From NCBI RefSeq assembly GCF_008974185.1, contig NZ_BKZP01000002.1, forward strand, positions 62,001-126,000: a stretch of 64,000 bases of DNA, in the 5' to 3' direction. The DNA comes from Weizmannia acidilactici. GTDB lineage: Bacteria > Bacillota > Bacilli > Bacillales > Bacillaceae_C. The position numbers were made by a program, and so were the translations under genes. Under the pieces are notes generated by a model. The model was not told where the DNA came from, did no database searches, and worked only from the letters and a program-made list of their open reading frames with translations. This document shows positions 16,982 through 25,332 of the stretch, in pieces (the first letter of the stretch is position 1; each line of letters begins with the position of its first letter).

Positions 16982-17358
16982 ATGGCTCCTAAAATCCAGG
17001 ATCAGCAGCATACTCGGGATCGTTCAAAAGGAATTGATACTTACATCAATACAGTCTCCGGATATTTTACGGATGGTGAGCTAGCGAAATCCTTTTTGGA
17101 AGAAGTTCGGAATCGCCATCAAAGATATATCAGGGTTCAGCTACAAATGATACTGAGACAAATTAAAAAGACAAAAAACAAGAAATTATCGACGTAGCTT
17201 TAAATGAGTGTGTCAATTTGAAGCAAAATAACAAGGAAATAAATTTCCTTCGTCAAAATAGTATTTTTAAAAATAAACCTCTTTTTTCATCCAGAAAGAA
17301 CTTCGCCCCTGTTCTTGTCCAATATAATCCTTTGTTCTTTAACTATACTCCATTTTAA
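16982..17358 (+). pseudogene. Degraded ORF of unknown origin
   Basis: An open frame of 71 codons (starting MAPKIQDQQHT, ending IKKTKNKKLST) seems to continue in another frame from about 17170 (KKQEIIDVALNECVNLKQNN, then EINFLRQNSIFK). Joined, the two parts make a charged helical protein, so a frameshift is likely. There is no convincing ribosome site. I do not recognise the family; base composition is more A-rich than the neighbours, which may point to acquired DNA. The rest of 17359-17505 holds no gene. Confidence 0.3.
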
Positions 17359-17505
17359 GGCCAAAATTATCTCAATTTTTCTTTCAAATGATTTCAGCGG
17401 AAAATCCAAGAGAAAAAGCCCCATCAAGGAGCTTCTGGAATCTAAAAATAATCTTCTCTCCGGATTCTGACTCTATAGACTTCAAAAGGATGGAGGGTAA
17501 AACAT

Positions 17506-17691
17506 TTATCGGTGGAACAAAATTAATTTTCCTTTCGGGGAGGTGCACCGGTGCGTTTTATCCCAAGCGCCTTTTTCTTTTAAAAGTGTTTCCCCTTTCT
17601 CCTTTGCTTCACGGTCGTCTGTTGCTTCGAATCCTTCATCCAAAATTTTTTCCCCCGTTGGTTCAAAGGCAGTTAGCTTATATACGCCCAT
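17506..17691 (-). CDS. yhzD: YhzD-like protein
   Basis: 61 aa soluble protein with the conserved THR tripeptide (DKTHRCTSPKGKLILFHR), which marks the YhzD-like family of about 60 residues. Function unknown. The ATG at 17691 lies 8 nt after AGGGGAG and 5 nt after the yhaR stop, so the two genes are co-transcribed. Confidence 0.8.
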   Translation of the reverse strand: MGVYKLTAFEPTGEKILDEGFEATDDREAKEKGETLLKEKGAWDKTHRCTSPKGKLILFHR

Positions 17692-17696
17692 CGCTT

Positions 17697-18479
17697 TCAC
17701 TCCCCTGTGAATTGAGGTGTTCTTTTTTCAACGAAAGCCCGGATGCCTTCCAGATGATCTTTCGTCTGACGCATTTTCCATTGTCCGTGTTTTTCCAGTT
17801 CCAAAGACTTGTTAAAATCCGGACGGTTCAGTTCAGTATAAATTTTTTTCGTTTTGATCATCGCAAGGATCGGTTTCTTTTTCCATTCCGCTATCTTCCG
17901 CTCAACCGCAAGCTCCAGCTGTGGCACTGCTTCATCGATGATCCCGAGCTCGGCTGCTTCCTCCGCCGCCATCACTTTTCCTTCCCAAATCAATTTTTTG
18001 GCCTTATTCTGGCCGATCCGGCGCTGCAGCAGGTAGTGGCCGCCGCCGTCCGGCACAAGGCCGATCCCAATGAAATTCATGGCAATTTTACTGTCCATAT
18101 CACTCATAATGTAATCGCACGCAAGCGCAAGGCTTAATCCTAATCCTGCTGCTGGCCCGTTAATGGCTGCAATGGTGAGTTTCGGCATGCCCGTCAGTAT
18201 GGAAACGGCTTCATTAATTTGGTCCATAAAAGACGCAAAGCCTTTTTCTTCCTCCATCGCTAACATTTCTTTGATATCCCCGCCGGCTGAAAATGCCCGG
18301 CCATTTCCTGAAACGACTAGAATTTTGATGTCATCATTCATAGTAATCGCTTTCAATAAGTCCGCTAATTCACTGATCATCTCCGTGTTCAATGCATTTA
18401 AAGAATCCGGACGATTGAAATGCAGATAGGCTGTATCGTCTTTTATCTCCAGCTGTATCGTTTCATACGTTGAAATCAC
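17697..18479 (-). CDS. yhaR: Enoyl-CoA hydratase/isomerase family protein YhaR
   Basis: 260 aa crotonase-fold protein: FSAGGDIKEM and NGPAAGLGLSLALACDYIM (oxyanion-hole segments), GIGLVPDGGGHYLL for the active-site region. The catalytic Glu pair of true enoyl-CoA hydratases is not evident (position equivalent reads LVPDGG, with Asp), so isomerase or another crotonase reaction is possible. The start is GTG 18479 with GGGAG 10 nt before it. It heads a two-gene operon with yhzD and has a good promoter whose -35 overlaps a perfect palindrome. Confidence 0.88.
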   Translation of the reverse strand: MISTYETIQLEIKDDTAYLHFNRPDSLNALNTEMISELADLLKAITMNDDIKILVVSGNGRAFSAGGDIKEMLAMEEEKGFASFMDQINEAVSILTGMPKLTIAAINGPAAGLGLSLALACDYIMSDMDSKIAMNFIGIGLVPDGGGHYLLQRRIGQNKAKKLIWEGKVMAAEEAAELGIIDEAVPQLELAVERKIAEWKKKPILAMIKTKKIYTELNRPDFNKSLELEKHGQWKMRQTKDHLEGIRAFVEKRTPQFTGE

Positions 18480-18518
18480 CGAAATCCCACTCCCTTTGAT
18501 TTTTTCTTCCCTATTACT

Positions 18519-18547
18519 AGAATAGCGGAATATTCGGCATTTTCCAA
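18519..18547 (-). promoter_or_regulatory. Promoter of yhaR-yhzD
   Basis: Minus strand TTGGAA, 17 nt, TATTCT. Confidence 0.55.
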
Positions 18548-18560
18548 TACAATTGTATTG
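18545..18560. promoter_or_regulatory. Perfect palindrome at the yhaR -35, possible operator
   Basis: CAATACAATTGTATTG, 16 bp with no mismatch, overlaps the upstream edge of the -35 box. No regulator is assigned. Confidence 0.45.
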
Positions 18561-18592
18561 TTTTTTTGAAATTTAAATTTTTGAATTTTTAT

Positions 18593-18623
18593 AACAAAAA
18601 GGCTGTTTTCATGCAAAACAGCC
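18593..18623 (-). terminator. Terminator after yhaX
   Basis: Minus strand GGCTGTTTT-gcatg-AAAACAGCC then TTTTTG. Confidence 0.8.
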
Positions 18624-18638
18624 TTCCATTTTTATTCG

Positions 18639-19505
18639 CTATTTCAGCAGTTTCAGTTTTTTTAAAAATTCGATCGGCTGCTGTTTTCGGAAATGTTCTT
18701 TGACCATATAGGAAACGCCGTTTTCATTATTGGAGCGCGTCACCCAGTCAGAAGCGTTCTTGACAGTGGCCGGTGCATTGCCCATGGCGACACCGAGCCC
18801 CGCCCACTCGATCAGCGGCAGATCATCAAGGCCTGACCCGATGACAACGACCTCTTCACGGCGGATGTTCATGCGGTCACACACGTATAAAAGGCCGCGG
18901 AGCTTGGAAATGCCTGCCGGTACGATATCCAGCTTCCCGTTTTCGCAAACAATGCAGTCCACTTCATCAAACATATTGGAAATAGCTTTTTTCGCATCTT
19001 GAATATCCTGTTCATTGAAAAATGTCACTTCTATTTTTGGCGGGGACAGCGGCGCCTGATCCAATTTCTCGCTCAAAGAATCGACATATTGTTCGGCGTA
19101 GGAAAACGGATTGGATGTTTGGTAAATCACCCTTCCAATCAATCTATTCGGCTGCCTCACTTTATTGGACAGCGTAAATCTCTCGGAAACGAGCCGGACC
19201 TGCGCCTGAAAGCCTTCCAAAAACCGCACGAGGTCATGGGTTACCTCTTCGCTGATCCTCCTGACAAAAATTGGTTTATCCAGTTCGCTTGCAATATAAG
19301 CTCCCTGATGCGTGATCAGCGAAGAATTCAGCTTCAACATTTTCGCAATGCGATGGGCCGATGCGAAGTTTTTTGAAGTGATCAGCGTAACCGCGATACC
19401 TTTTCCGCCCGCATACTCAATAGCCTCTTTTGTCGCTCTGCTGATGCGGCCGTTGTCCTGCAGCAATGTCCCCTCAATATTCAAGGCCAACATTTTATAG
19501 ATCAT
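18639..19505 (-). CDS. yhaX: HAD-like Cof-type protein YhaX
   Basis: 288 aa haloacid-dehalogenase fold of the Cof subfamily. Motif III/IV is present (GISKLRGLLYVC, VVVIGSGLDDLPLIEWAGLGVAMGNA). Motif I reads LNIEGTLL: the nucleophile Asp is Asn and the second Asp is Glu, so ordinary phosphatase chemistry looks impaired. I recall the Asn in YhaX of B. subtilis too, where the gene is sporulation-controlled. Downstream terminator, upstream sigma-E-like promoter and a palindrome in the leader. AGGGGGAG lies 5 nt before the ATG. Confidence 0.88.
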   Translation of the reverse strand: MIYKMLALNIEGTLLQDNGRISRATKEAIEYAGGKGIAVTLITSKNFASAHRIAKMLKLNSSLITHQGAYIASELDKPIFVRRISEEVTHDLVRFLEGFQAQVRLVSERFTLSNKVRQPNRLIGRVIYQTSNPFSYAEQYVDSLSEKLDQAPLSPPKIEVTFFNEQDIQDAKKAISNMFDEVDCIVCENGKLDIVPAGISKLRGLLYVCDRMNIRREEVVVIGSGLDDLPLIEWAGLGVAMGNAPATVKNASDWVTRSNNENGVSYMVKEHFRKQQPIEFLKKLKLLK

Positions 19506-19529
19506 GGATGCTCCCCCTCTTCAAGATGC

Positions 19530-19545
19530 TCTCAAGCGCTTGAGA
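19530..19545. promoter_or_regulatory. Perfect palindrome in the yhaX leader
   Basis: TCTCAAGCGCTTGAGA, 16 bp, lies between the candidate promoter and the ribosome site of yhaX. Its AAGCGCTT core is cre-like (CcpA), but the flanks are not, so this could equally be an RNA hairpin or another operator. Confidence 0.4.
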
Positions 19546-19575
19546 AAATCTTTCAAACAGCCTGCTTCTTTTATA

Positions 19576-19602
19576 GATGTATGAGAGAAGGGGGAAAAAT
19601 AG
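19576..19602 (-). promoter_or_regulatory. Candidate sigma-E promoter of yhaX
   Basis: Minus strand CTATT, 14 nt, CATACATC, one mismatch in each box to the sigma-E consensus. Confidence 0.5.
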
Positions 19603-19626
19603 AACTTCCGCTTGTTCCGCCTGCCC

Positions 19627-19974
19627 TTATTTCCCGGCATACAATTCTTCGATCGGCTTTACCAAAATTTTATTGATTTCATTCAAAACGGCGCTCAGCC
19701 GCTGTTCGGCGTTGATCAGCTGCACAATCGCCGGATTTGCCTGGGCGGCAGCCATGGATGCCTGCGCCTGTTTTGCCTCCTCTTCTGTGATCGGCAGGCC
19801 CTGCACCTGTTTCTCCTGAAGCTTGAGCTGAAGATGGCGGAAATGGTCAAATAGCGCCTTTGCCCCGCTATTTGCCTGGACGTTTTCATACGCCTGCTTC
19901 AGTGTGGCAAACTCGCCGCTGTTTCTGATCCCTTTTTCGAGCATATAAGCATATTCATATAAATTCGCTGGCAC
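19627..19974 (-). CDS. yheA: YlbF/YmcA family protein YheA
   Basis: 115 aa, all-helical, close in sequence and length to YheA (EEFATLKQAYENVQAN-like start, KPIEELY end). The family includes YlbF and YmcA, regulators of RNase Y, but YheA itself has no settled role. The start is GTG 19974, preceded at 8 nt by AGGGGG. It lies between yhaX and yheB in the B. subtilis order. Confidence 0.88.
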   Translation of the reverse strand: MPANLYEYAYMLEKGIRNSGEFATLKQAYENVQANSGAKALFDHFRHLQLKLQEKQVQGLPITEEEAKQAQASMAAAQANPAIVQLINAEQRLSAVLNEINKILVKPIEELYAGK

Positions 19975-20042
19975 TCAAAAACCCCCTGTCAATCATGCTT
20001 TCCATACACAGTATGGTTTTGCCGTCGTTTTGCTACAAATGA

Positions 20043-21176
20043 TTACACAATCAGCGCAATGATGCCCTGGATGATGCCGATGAGGCCGCCCAATAATACC
20101 CCTAAGTACGTAATCATTGTAAATTCGCGCGAGGTAATGCCGAGAATGAGCATTTCAAGCCGCTCAAGCGGAAAGGACTCCACTTCCTGTCGTACAAGTT
20201 CTGCCACCTGCAGTTTCCGGATAATCTGATAGACCTTTCCGCTTAAAAAGAGCAGCCCTTTTTCCGTTAATTTCGGGATCCATTCATCCAAAATTTTTTC
20301 CTGATAACGGGATACAAACGCCTGTACCGGTATGCCCAATAAACGCCCAACAGGGACAAGCGAAAAAAGTTTTTCATCCAGCCAACCTATGATTTCTTCA
20401 TCGGGGAGATCCGGCAAGAGTTCCCCAATCGGCTTTTCTTTGATACCGGACCATTCTTTTTCAAGCATTTCCACAATTGTCGCTTTCGTGCCGGGTTCCC
20501 GCAGCGCCTTGACGATTTCCGGCTGGATTTTATCCGCGATGGAAAGATTGCCGATGAACCTTTTTACCATGGCGCCGATCATGCCGCGGTCATCTAGAAA
20601 ATGGCCGATCATCCCTTCTATTTTTCCGTGTCCTTGGGAGCTGGAAATGTAATCGCAAATCCGGCCAATGATCAAATCGGCCAGATCCGGGATTTTTTTC
20701 CCGGCTTTTTCGACCACCGCTTCCGGCAAAAGCTCCCAGAGGTTTTGTGAAAAAAGCGATTTTTTCTCCTGGCCGTACCGGATTCGGATATTTTTTGTTA
20801 TCCAGCTTTTCACTTTTTCTTCCTGCAGATCAATGTTAAAAAAAGCGGCCATTTGCGGAATTGTCCATTTTGAATCCAGCCATTGCAAAAAAGCATCCTT
20901 CAGCCATTGCTTCGTCTCGTTTTGAAACGGCGCCGACAGCAGCTTTTTTTCAATACTTTCCGGCGTGACCAAATGGCGGACGACCATTTCCCCGAGCTGC
21001 CTCGCAATTTCGTCCCTGCGTTTCGGAATTAAACCGGGCGTAAACGGAAGCTTCCATTTTTTAATATAAACCGCCTGAAACGGCCGAAATAGCATCTTGA
21101 TGGCCAAATAATTCGTAAATCCGCCGATCACCGCCCCCACGACCGCCATAAAAAGGATTTCCAATAATGCATGCAT
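20043..21176 (-). CDS. yheB: DUF445 family membrane protein YheB
   Basis: 377 aa, the length I recall for the B. subtilis protein. An N-terminal membrane segment (LLEILFMAVVGAVIGGFTNYLAIKMLF) and a C-terminal one (MITYLGVLLGGLIGIIQGIIALIV) flank a large soluble part with PFTPGLIPKRRDEIARQLGE, the DUF445 hallmark. Function unknown. ATG 21176 is preferred over TTG 21182, which abuts the GGATGG ribosome site. Divergent from the ATP-grasp cluster. Confidence 0.9.
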   Translation of the reverse strand: MHALLEILFMAVVGAVIGGFTNYLAIKMLFRPFQAVYIKKWKLPFTPGLIPKRRDEIARQLGEMVVRHLVTPESIEKKLLSAPFQNETKQWLKDAFLQWLDSKWTIPQMAAFFNIDLQEEKVKSWITKNIRIRYGQEKKSLFSQNLWELLPEAVVEKAGKKIPDLADLIIGRICDYISSSQGHGKIEGMIGHFLDDRGMIGAMVKRFIGNLSIADKIQPEIVKALREPGTKATIVEMLEKEWSGIKEKPIGELLPDLPDEEIIGWLDEKLFSLVPVGRLLGIPVQAFVSRYQEKILDEWIPKLTEKGLLFLSGKVYQIIRKLQVAELVRQEVESFPLERLEMLILGITSREFTMITYLGVLLGGLIGIIQGIIALIV

Positions 21177-21357
21177 GTGCAACCATCCTATTCTGTTGAA
21201 TTCGTTTCATAAAAGGCTCAGTGATTCGCCTTAAAGCGGTACGGGCTTTTTCCATCCTTCGCCAATTTTGCAATCACTAATTATCTCGGAAGAACCCGGC
21301 CCAATGAAAAAATACCCTTTTTCCGGCAGGGTATTCAAAAATGCGTTTTTTCTTCGA

Positions 21358-21385
21358 ACCCTTTTCCAGTACTAATCATAAGATA
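21358..21385 (+). promoter_or_regulatory. Candidate sigma-K promoter of the ATP-grasp cluster
   Basis: AC at 21358, 17 nt, CATAAGATA at 21377-21385: a full match to the sigma-K pattern AC-N17-CATANNNTA. Start near 21392, about 80 nt before the first gene. Confidence 0.55.
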
Positions 21386-21472
21386 TCAGCAAAAGCCCAA
21401 AGAAGTCAAAAATGTTCCGGATCCTTGCGGAGAATGGCAGACGCTTCTTTGCGGAACAGGGAGGGGACCGCG

Positions 21473-22807
21473 GTGGAATGCACCATTGAAATCCGGCCGC
21501 ATGATCGTGAACGTGGATCGGCAGAAATGCCGGAAAAGCTTTTGGCATCCCTCCGCATTCCTAATGGTGGGCATTTCGCACTCCGGTTCGGCGGGAAAAC
21601 GGTGGACGTTAAAGTAAAAGCAGCAGCTGGGGAAGACGCCATCCTCCTTCTTTCCCGGGAGTACTTTGGAAGCCTTATGCTCCCGGATCCGCCCACCCGG
21701 ATGAAAGCCATTTTTCACGAAGGCATGCTGCATCTCGGCCCGGTCATTGCCGTCCTTACAGAAACGGGCAAAAATGGTCCTTCCGAAAACATCCAAGCGT
21801 TTTCCGAAGAACTGCACAGGTTTGTCGAAAAAGAAGGCGGCTGCCTTTATGTTGCGGGCTTGAATGCAAGTCCCGGCACAGGATACCGGTTTACGGGCAC
21901 ATCATGGTTAAAGGGCAATGTTCCCGCCCCTGACATCGTTTATAATCGTCTCCATGCCAGGCAGACAGAGAAAAGCCGGCTGTTCCAACAAAAAACGGCA
22001 GATTGGAAAGAAAAGGGAATTGATGTTTTTAACTCAAATTATTTAACAAAATGGGAAGTTTACGAATGCTTGAAAGCAAACCCTTTATTACAAGCTTTTT
22101 TGCCCGCAACGTTCCGGTATGAAGCAAGCCTGCTTTCCGAAAAGCTCGATGAATTCGGGGAACTGTACGTAAAACCGGAAAATGGGAGCCAGGGGCGCGG
22201 CATCATCCGGCTCGCCAAAATGAAAAGCGGTTTTCTCCTCGAGCATAATCTCAAAGAAGATGGCGTGCCGATCATTTTGCAAAACATGGATGAGGCCGCC
22301 ATGAAAGCGGAAGCGCTGATCGGGCGGCGCCCTTATATGATCCAGCAGGGCATTCCGCTTGTCAGCCCTGGCGGTAGGAAAACCGACTTCCGGTTTCTTG
22401 CTTTTAAAAGCGGCGCTGCTGATTGGCACATTATCTCCGCGGTTGCAAGAATAGCTGCAGAAAGCGCAATGGTATCAAACCTCTCGCAGGGCGGACTTGC
22501 GGTAAAACCATTGCCGCTTTTGCTTAGCAATTTCGGTAATAAAAAAGGGACGTTCGTATGGGGATTGATGCATGAATTGGCGGCAGCAGCCGCAAAAACA
22601 ATCGACGCCAATGCAGACGGGCATTTCGCGGAACTTGGCATTGACATCGGGGCTGATAGGAACGGCAAACCATGGATCATTGAAGCAAATATCAAGCCTT
22701 CGAAATCCGCATTCGGACCGGCCCGCGGAATCCGCCCTTCTGTAAAAGCACTATACCATTATTGTTTATTTTTGTGGACAGAAAGGAGAACGTCACATGC
22801 CGGATAA
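21473..22807 (+). CDS. YheC/YheD-family ATP-grasp protein, copy 1
   Basis: 444 aa. The N-terminal ~200 residues are an unassigned domain; the C-terminal ~240 form an ATP-grasp fold: LYVKPENGSQGRGI (ATP loop), KTDFRFLAF, NLSQGGLAV and the metal-ligand motif GIDIGADRNGKPWIIEANIKP. Members of this family are annotated as endospore coat-associated proteins; substrate unknown. The start is GTG 21473, 6 nt after GGGAGGGG; the frame stays open upstream through the promoter. It overlaps the next gene by 11 nt. This copy is additional to the yheC and yheD pair of B. subtilis. Confidence 0.82.
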   Translation: MECTIEIRPHDRERGSAEMPEKLLASLRIPNGGHFALRFGGKTVDVKVKAAAGEDAILLLSREYFGSLMLPDPPTRMKAIFHEGMLHLGPVIAVLTETGKNGPSENIQAFSEELHRFVEKEGGCLYVAGLNASPGTGYRFTGTSWLKGNVPAPDIVYNRLHARQTEKSRLFQQKTADWKEKGIDVFNSNYLTKWEVYECLKANPLLQAFLPATFRYEASLLSEKLDEFGELYVKPENGSQGRGIIRLAKMKSGFLLEHNLKEDGVPIILQNMDEAAMKAEALIGRRPYMIQQGIPLVSPGGRKTDFRFLAFKSGAADWHIISAVARIAAESAMVSNLSQGGLAVKPLPLLLSNFGNKKGTFVWGLMHELAAAAAKTIDANADGHFAELGIDIGADRNGKPWIIEANIKPSKSAFGPARGIRPSVKALYHYCLFLWTERRTSHAG

Positions 22808-23906
22808 ACTTGGCATTCTCACACTAGATCCTGCGGGCCAGCAGGATTATTTTGAACAAATCGCGCAGTATTCGCAAAAATATGATGTAGAGCTTTATTT
22901 ATTTTCTCCGCTTGAAGTCATCCCCGGAACGCAGATGGCAAAGGGCCTGAAATTTAATGCACCAGACGGCGAATGGAAGGAAGGCGCATTCCCGATTCCC
23001 GACTGCCTTTATGACCGGTGTTTTTACGGCGAAGACCAGTTTTCGAAAGATGCCAAAAAAATCGTGTCATGGCTGAAAGAACGGATGGACATTACGTTTT
23101 TAGGTTACGGGCTTCCAAATAAAGGAATCCTTTATGACCGGTTGAAATTTGATTCCAGAATTTCCCCGTATTTGCCGGAAACCGTGAAAGCAACCGGTTC
23201 CGATGATGTGTTGCGTGAGCTGAACAAATACCTTTCCGTCATTTTAAAACCGGCGAACGGCGCGCACGGGTATGCCGTTTATTCCCTCGAAAAAAGGAAT
23301 GACGCCATTACCGTTAAAACGACGAAAAACGGGAACCTTGTTTCAAAAGATTTTATCAGTCTTGACACCTTCGAAAGCTGGCTTTTAACGCTCCTTTCCA
23401 AACACAACTTTTTGATTCAGGCTAAGCTTGGAAATACCGACCGGAAAAACCGGCCGTTTGACCTCCGCGTTTTTTTGCAGAAAGATAGAAATGGGCACTG
23501 GCGTGAAGTGGCAAGGGGCATCCGGACCGGGGTTGAAAACGGCATTTTGACGAACATGAGCGCGGGTGCCGTGGTTTCAACATTTGAAACATGGCAGCGG
23601 CAGACACCATATTTCAACCATGCCTATATCGAACAGGGAATTGCCGACTTAATGAAACAGTTGCCGCTTGCGCTTGAAGAAGCTTTCCACCCGCTGTTCG
23701 AACTTGGCGTTGATATCATCATTGCGCATGACCAGTCGATCTGGATACTGGATATCAATTCAAAACCGGGAAGAAAAATGATCGGCCTCCTTTACCCGGA
23801 AAAACTCGGGCAAATGTATGAAGCGCCACTTGCATACTGCCGCTTTTTACAGGAAACAGCCATTGGCAAAGAAGGCAGCAGCCAAACTGCGCCAGCCGGG
23901 AAATAA
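22797..23906 (+). CDS. yheC: Endospore coat-associated ATP-grasp protein YheC
   Basis: 369 aa, close to YheC in length and in the blocks IPDCLYDRCFYGED and FLGYGLPNK. The ATP-grasp part has VILKPANGAHGYAV, FDLRVFLQKD, TNMSAGAVV and DIIIAHDQSIWILDINSKPG, with Asp/Asn metal ligands intact. The ATP loop Gly pattern (GAHGYA) is looser than in the other copies. AAAGGAG stands 8 nt before ATG 22797, and the gene overlaps copy 1, so translation is probably coupled. Confidence 0.87.
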   Translation: MPDKLGILTLDPAGQQDYFEQIAQYSQKYDVELYLFSPLEVIPGTQMAKGLKFNAPDGEWKEGAFPIPDCLYDRCFYGEDQFSKDAKKIVSWLKERMDITFLGYGLPNKGILYDRLKFDSRISPYLPETVKATGSDDVLRELNKYLSVILKPANGAHGYAVYSLEKRNDAITVKTTKNGNLVSKDFISLDTFESWLLTLLSKHNFLIQAKLGNTDRKNRPFDLRVFLQKDRNGHWREVARGIRTGVENGILTNMSAGAVVSTFETWQRQTPYFNHAYIEQGIADLMKQLPLALEEAFHPLFELGVDIIIAHDQSIWILDINSKPGRKMIGLLYPEKLGQMYEAPLAYCRFLQETAIGKEGSSQTAPAGK

Positions 23907-23970
23907 TGTGTAAAAAAGGCTGGGGCGGAATTGGCCGCGCCGTCTTCCATTCGAAATGAGGTGCTTAAAA

Positions 23971-25332
23971 ATGGCAAAAAAATATAAAATCGAGTTTTTT
24001 GACGAATCCGCCTCAATCCTCTACACCCCTTCAACCCTTGCTTTGCCAAAAAATATAAACAAAGCAGCTTTCGGTTCAAAAATCGTGCGGGCAAAAATTG
24101 AACCCCACCCGAACGGTCGCACCGTTTTTGCCGCCAGTACCGGTCTCGCGAACGAATTGCACATGCCAGCGTTTTTAACAGACATCCATTGTTTTCAAAG
24201 CAACCACATGCTATTGCTCGGGCCGCTCGTCGGTATTTTTACATCCGGCTTCACGCCTTTTGAAACCCGGCCGGCCGGGGCAAGGAGTAATATGTTTGCA
24301 AAGCTGCTGTCCGCCCAATCTGCTGCGGGAGTCGTGCCGTTCTTGTTTGGGGAAAAGCATATCGATTGGGAGCAGGGGTTCATCAACGGGTTTTTTTACG
24401 GAAAAGGTGGCTGGGAAAGCCGCACCGTCCCGTTTCCAAATGCAATTTATGACCGACTGCCGAACCGGAAAAGCGAGAAACTGAAAAATTCGCGGGAAGT
24501 CAAAGAAAAATTGGAGAAAGAATACTTTATCCCTTGGTATAATCCGGGATTTTTCAATAAGCTGGAGATCCACGAACAGCTGTTCCAGGACGTGTGGGCA
24601 AGCCGCTATTTGCCGGAAACCCACCCCCTTACATCATTCCACCAAATTGAGCGGATGCTGGCCGATTACGGGATGGTATACATTAAGCCAATGAACGGGA
24701 GCCTCGGCCTCGGCGTACACCAAATTCTTTATGACCGTGCATCCGGGGCGTATTTTTGCAGATACCGCAATACTTGCAACCGTTTGTTAAAATTTGGGCG
24801 CTTGGAAACGCTAATGAACCATGTTTTTTCAAAAAAACAGTGGGACCGCCTGATCGTCCAGCAGGGAATTTTCCTGATCACCGATAACGGGCGGCCGGTG
24901 GATTTCCGTATTCATACGAATAAAGACGAGGAAGGAAATTGGCATGTGACAGCGGTTGCAGCGAAAGTGGCCGGCCCGGGAAGCCCGACGACTCATATAA
25001 AAAACGGCGGTGAAGTAAAAACACTGGACGAGATTGCCGAAAACGAGGAGCAGCGAAAAAACTACCGGGACGTGCTTTCGGAAGCGGCGCTGGAACTGGC
25101 GCGTGCGATTGATGAACATATCGACGGCATCATTGCGGAAATCGGTTTTGACCTTGGGATCGGAACGGATGGCAAAGTGTGGCTGTTTGAGGCGAATTCA
25201 AAGCCCGGCCGCTCTATTTTTTCAAATCCTTCGTTGAAGGAATGCGATTTGCTGACGCGAAAAATGAGCTTATCATTTGCTGTTTATTTAACGGAACGGC
25301 AGGTGGAAGCGCCCGGGGAAATGTTCCCATGA
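23971..25332 (+). CDS. yheD: Endospore coat-associated ATP-grasp protein YheD
   Basis: 453 aa, the same length I recall for B. subtilis YheD. An N-terminal domain (about 1-210) is followed by the ATP-grasp: VYIKPMNGSLGLGV, VDFRIHTNKDEEGNW, THIKNGGEV and GFDLGIGTDGKVWLFEANSKPGRS. The ATG at 23971 has GAGGTG upstream and fits the family N-terminus; the upstream ATG 23956 has no ribosome site. There is a 64-nt gap after yheC, and its last 4 nt overlap the next gene. Confidence 0.9.
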   Translation: MAKKYKIEFFDESASILYTPSTLALPKNINKAAFGSKIVRAKIEPHPNGRTVFAASTGLANELHMPAFLTDIHCFQSNHMLLLGPLVGIFTSGFTPFETRPAGARSNMFAKLLSAQSAAGVVPFLFGEKHIDWEQGFINGFFYGKGGWESRTVPFPNAIYDRLPNRKSEKLKNSREVKEKLEKEYFIPWYNPGFFNKLEIHEQLFQDVWASRYLPETHPLTSFHQIERMLADYGMVYIKPMNGSLGLGVHQILYDRASGAYFCRYRNTCNRLLKFGRLETLMNHVFSKKQWDRLIVQQGIFLITDNGRPVDFRIHTNKDEEGNWHVTAVAAKVAGPGSPTTHIKNGGEVKTLDEIAENEEQRKNYRDVLSEAALELARAIDEHIDGIIAEIGFDLGIGTDGKVWLFEANSKPGRSIFSNPSLKECDLLTRKMSLSFAVYLTERQVEAPGEMFP

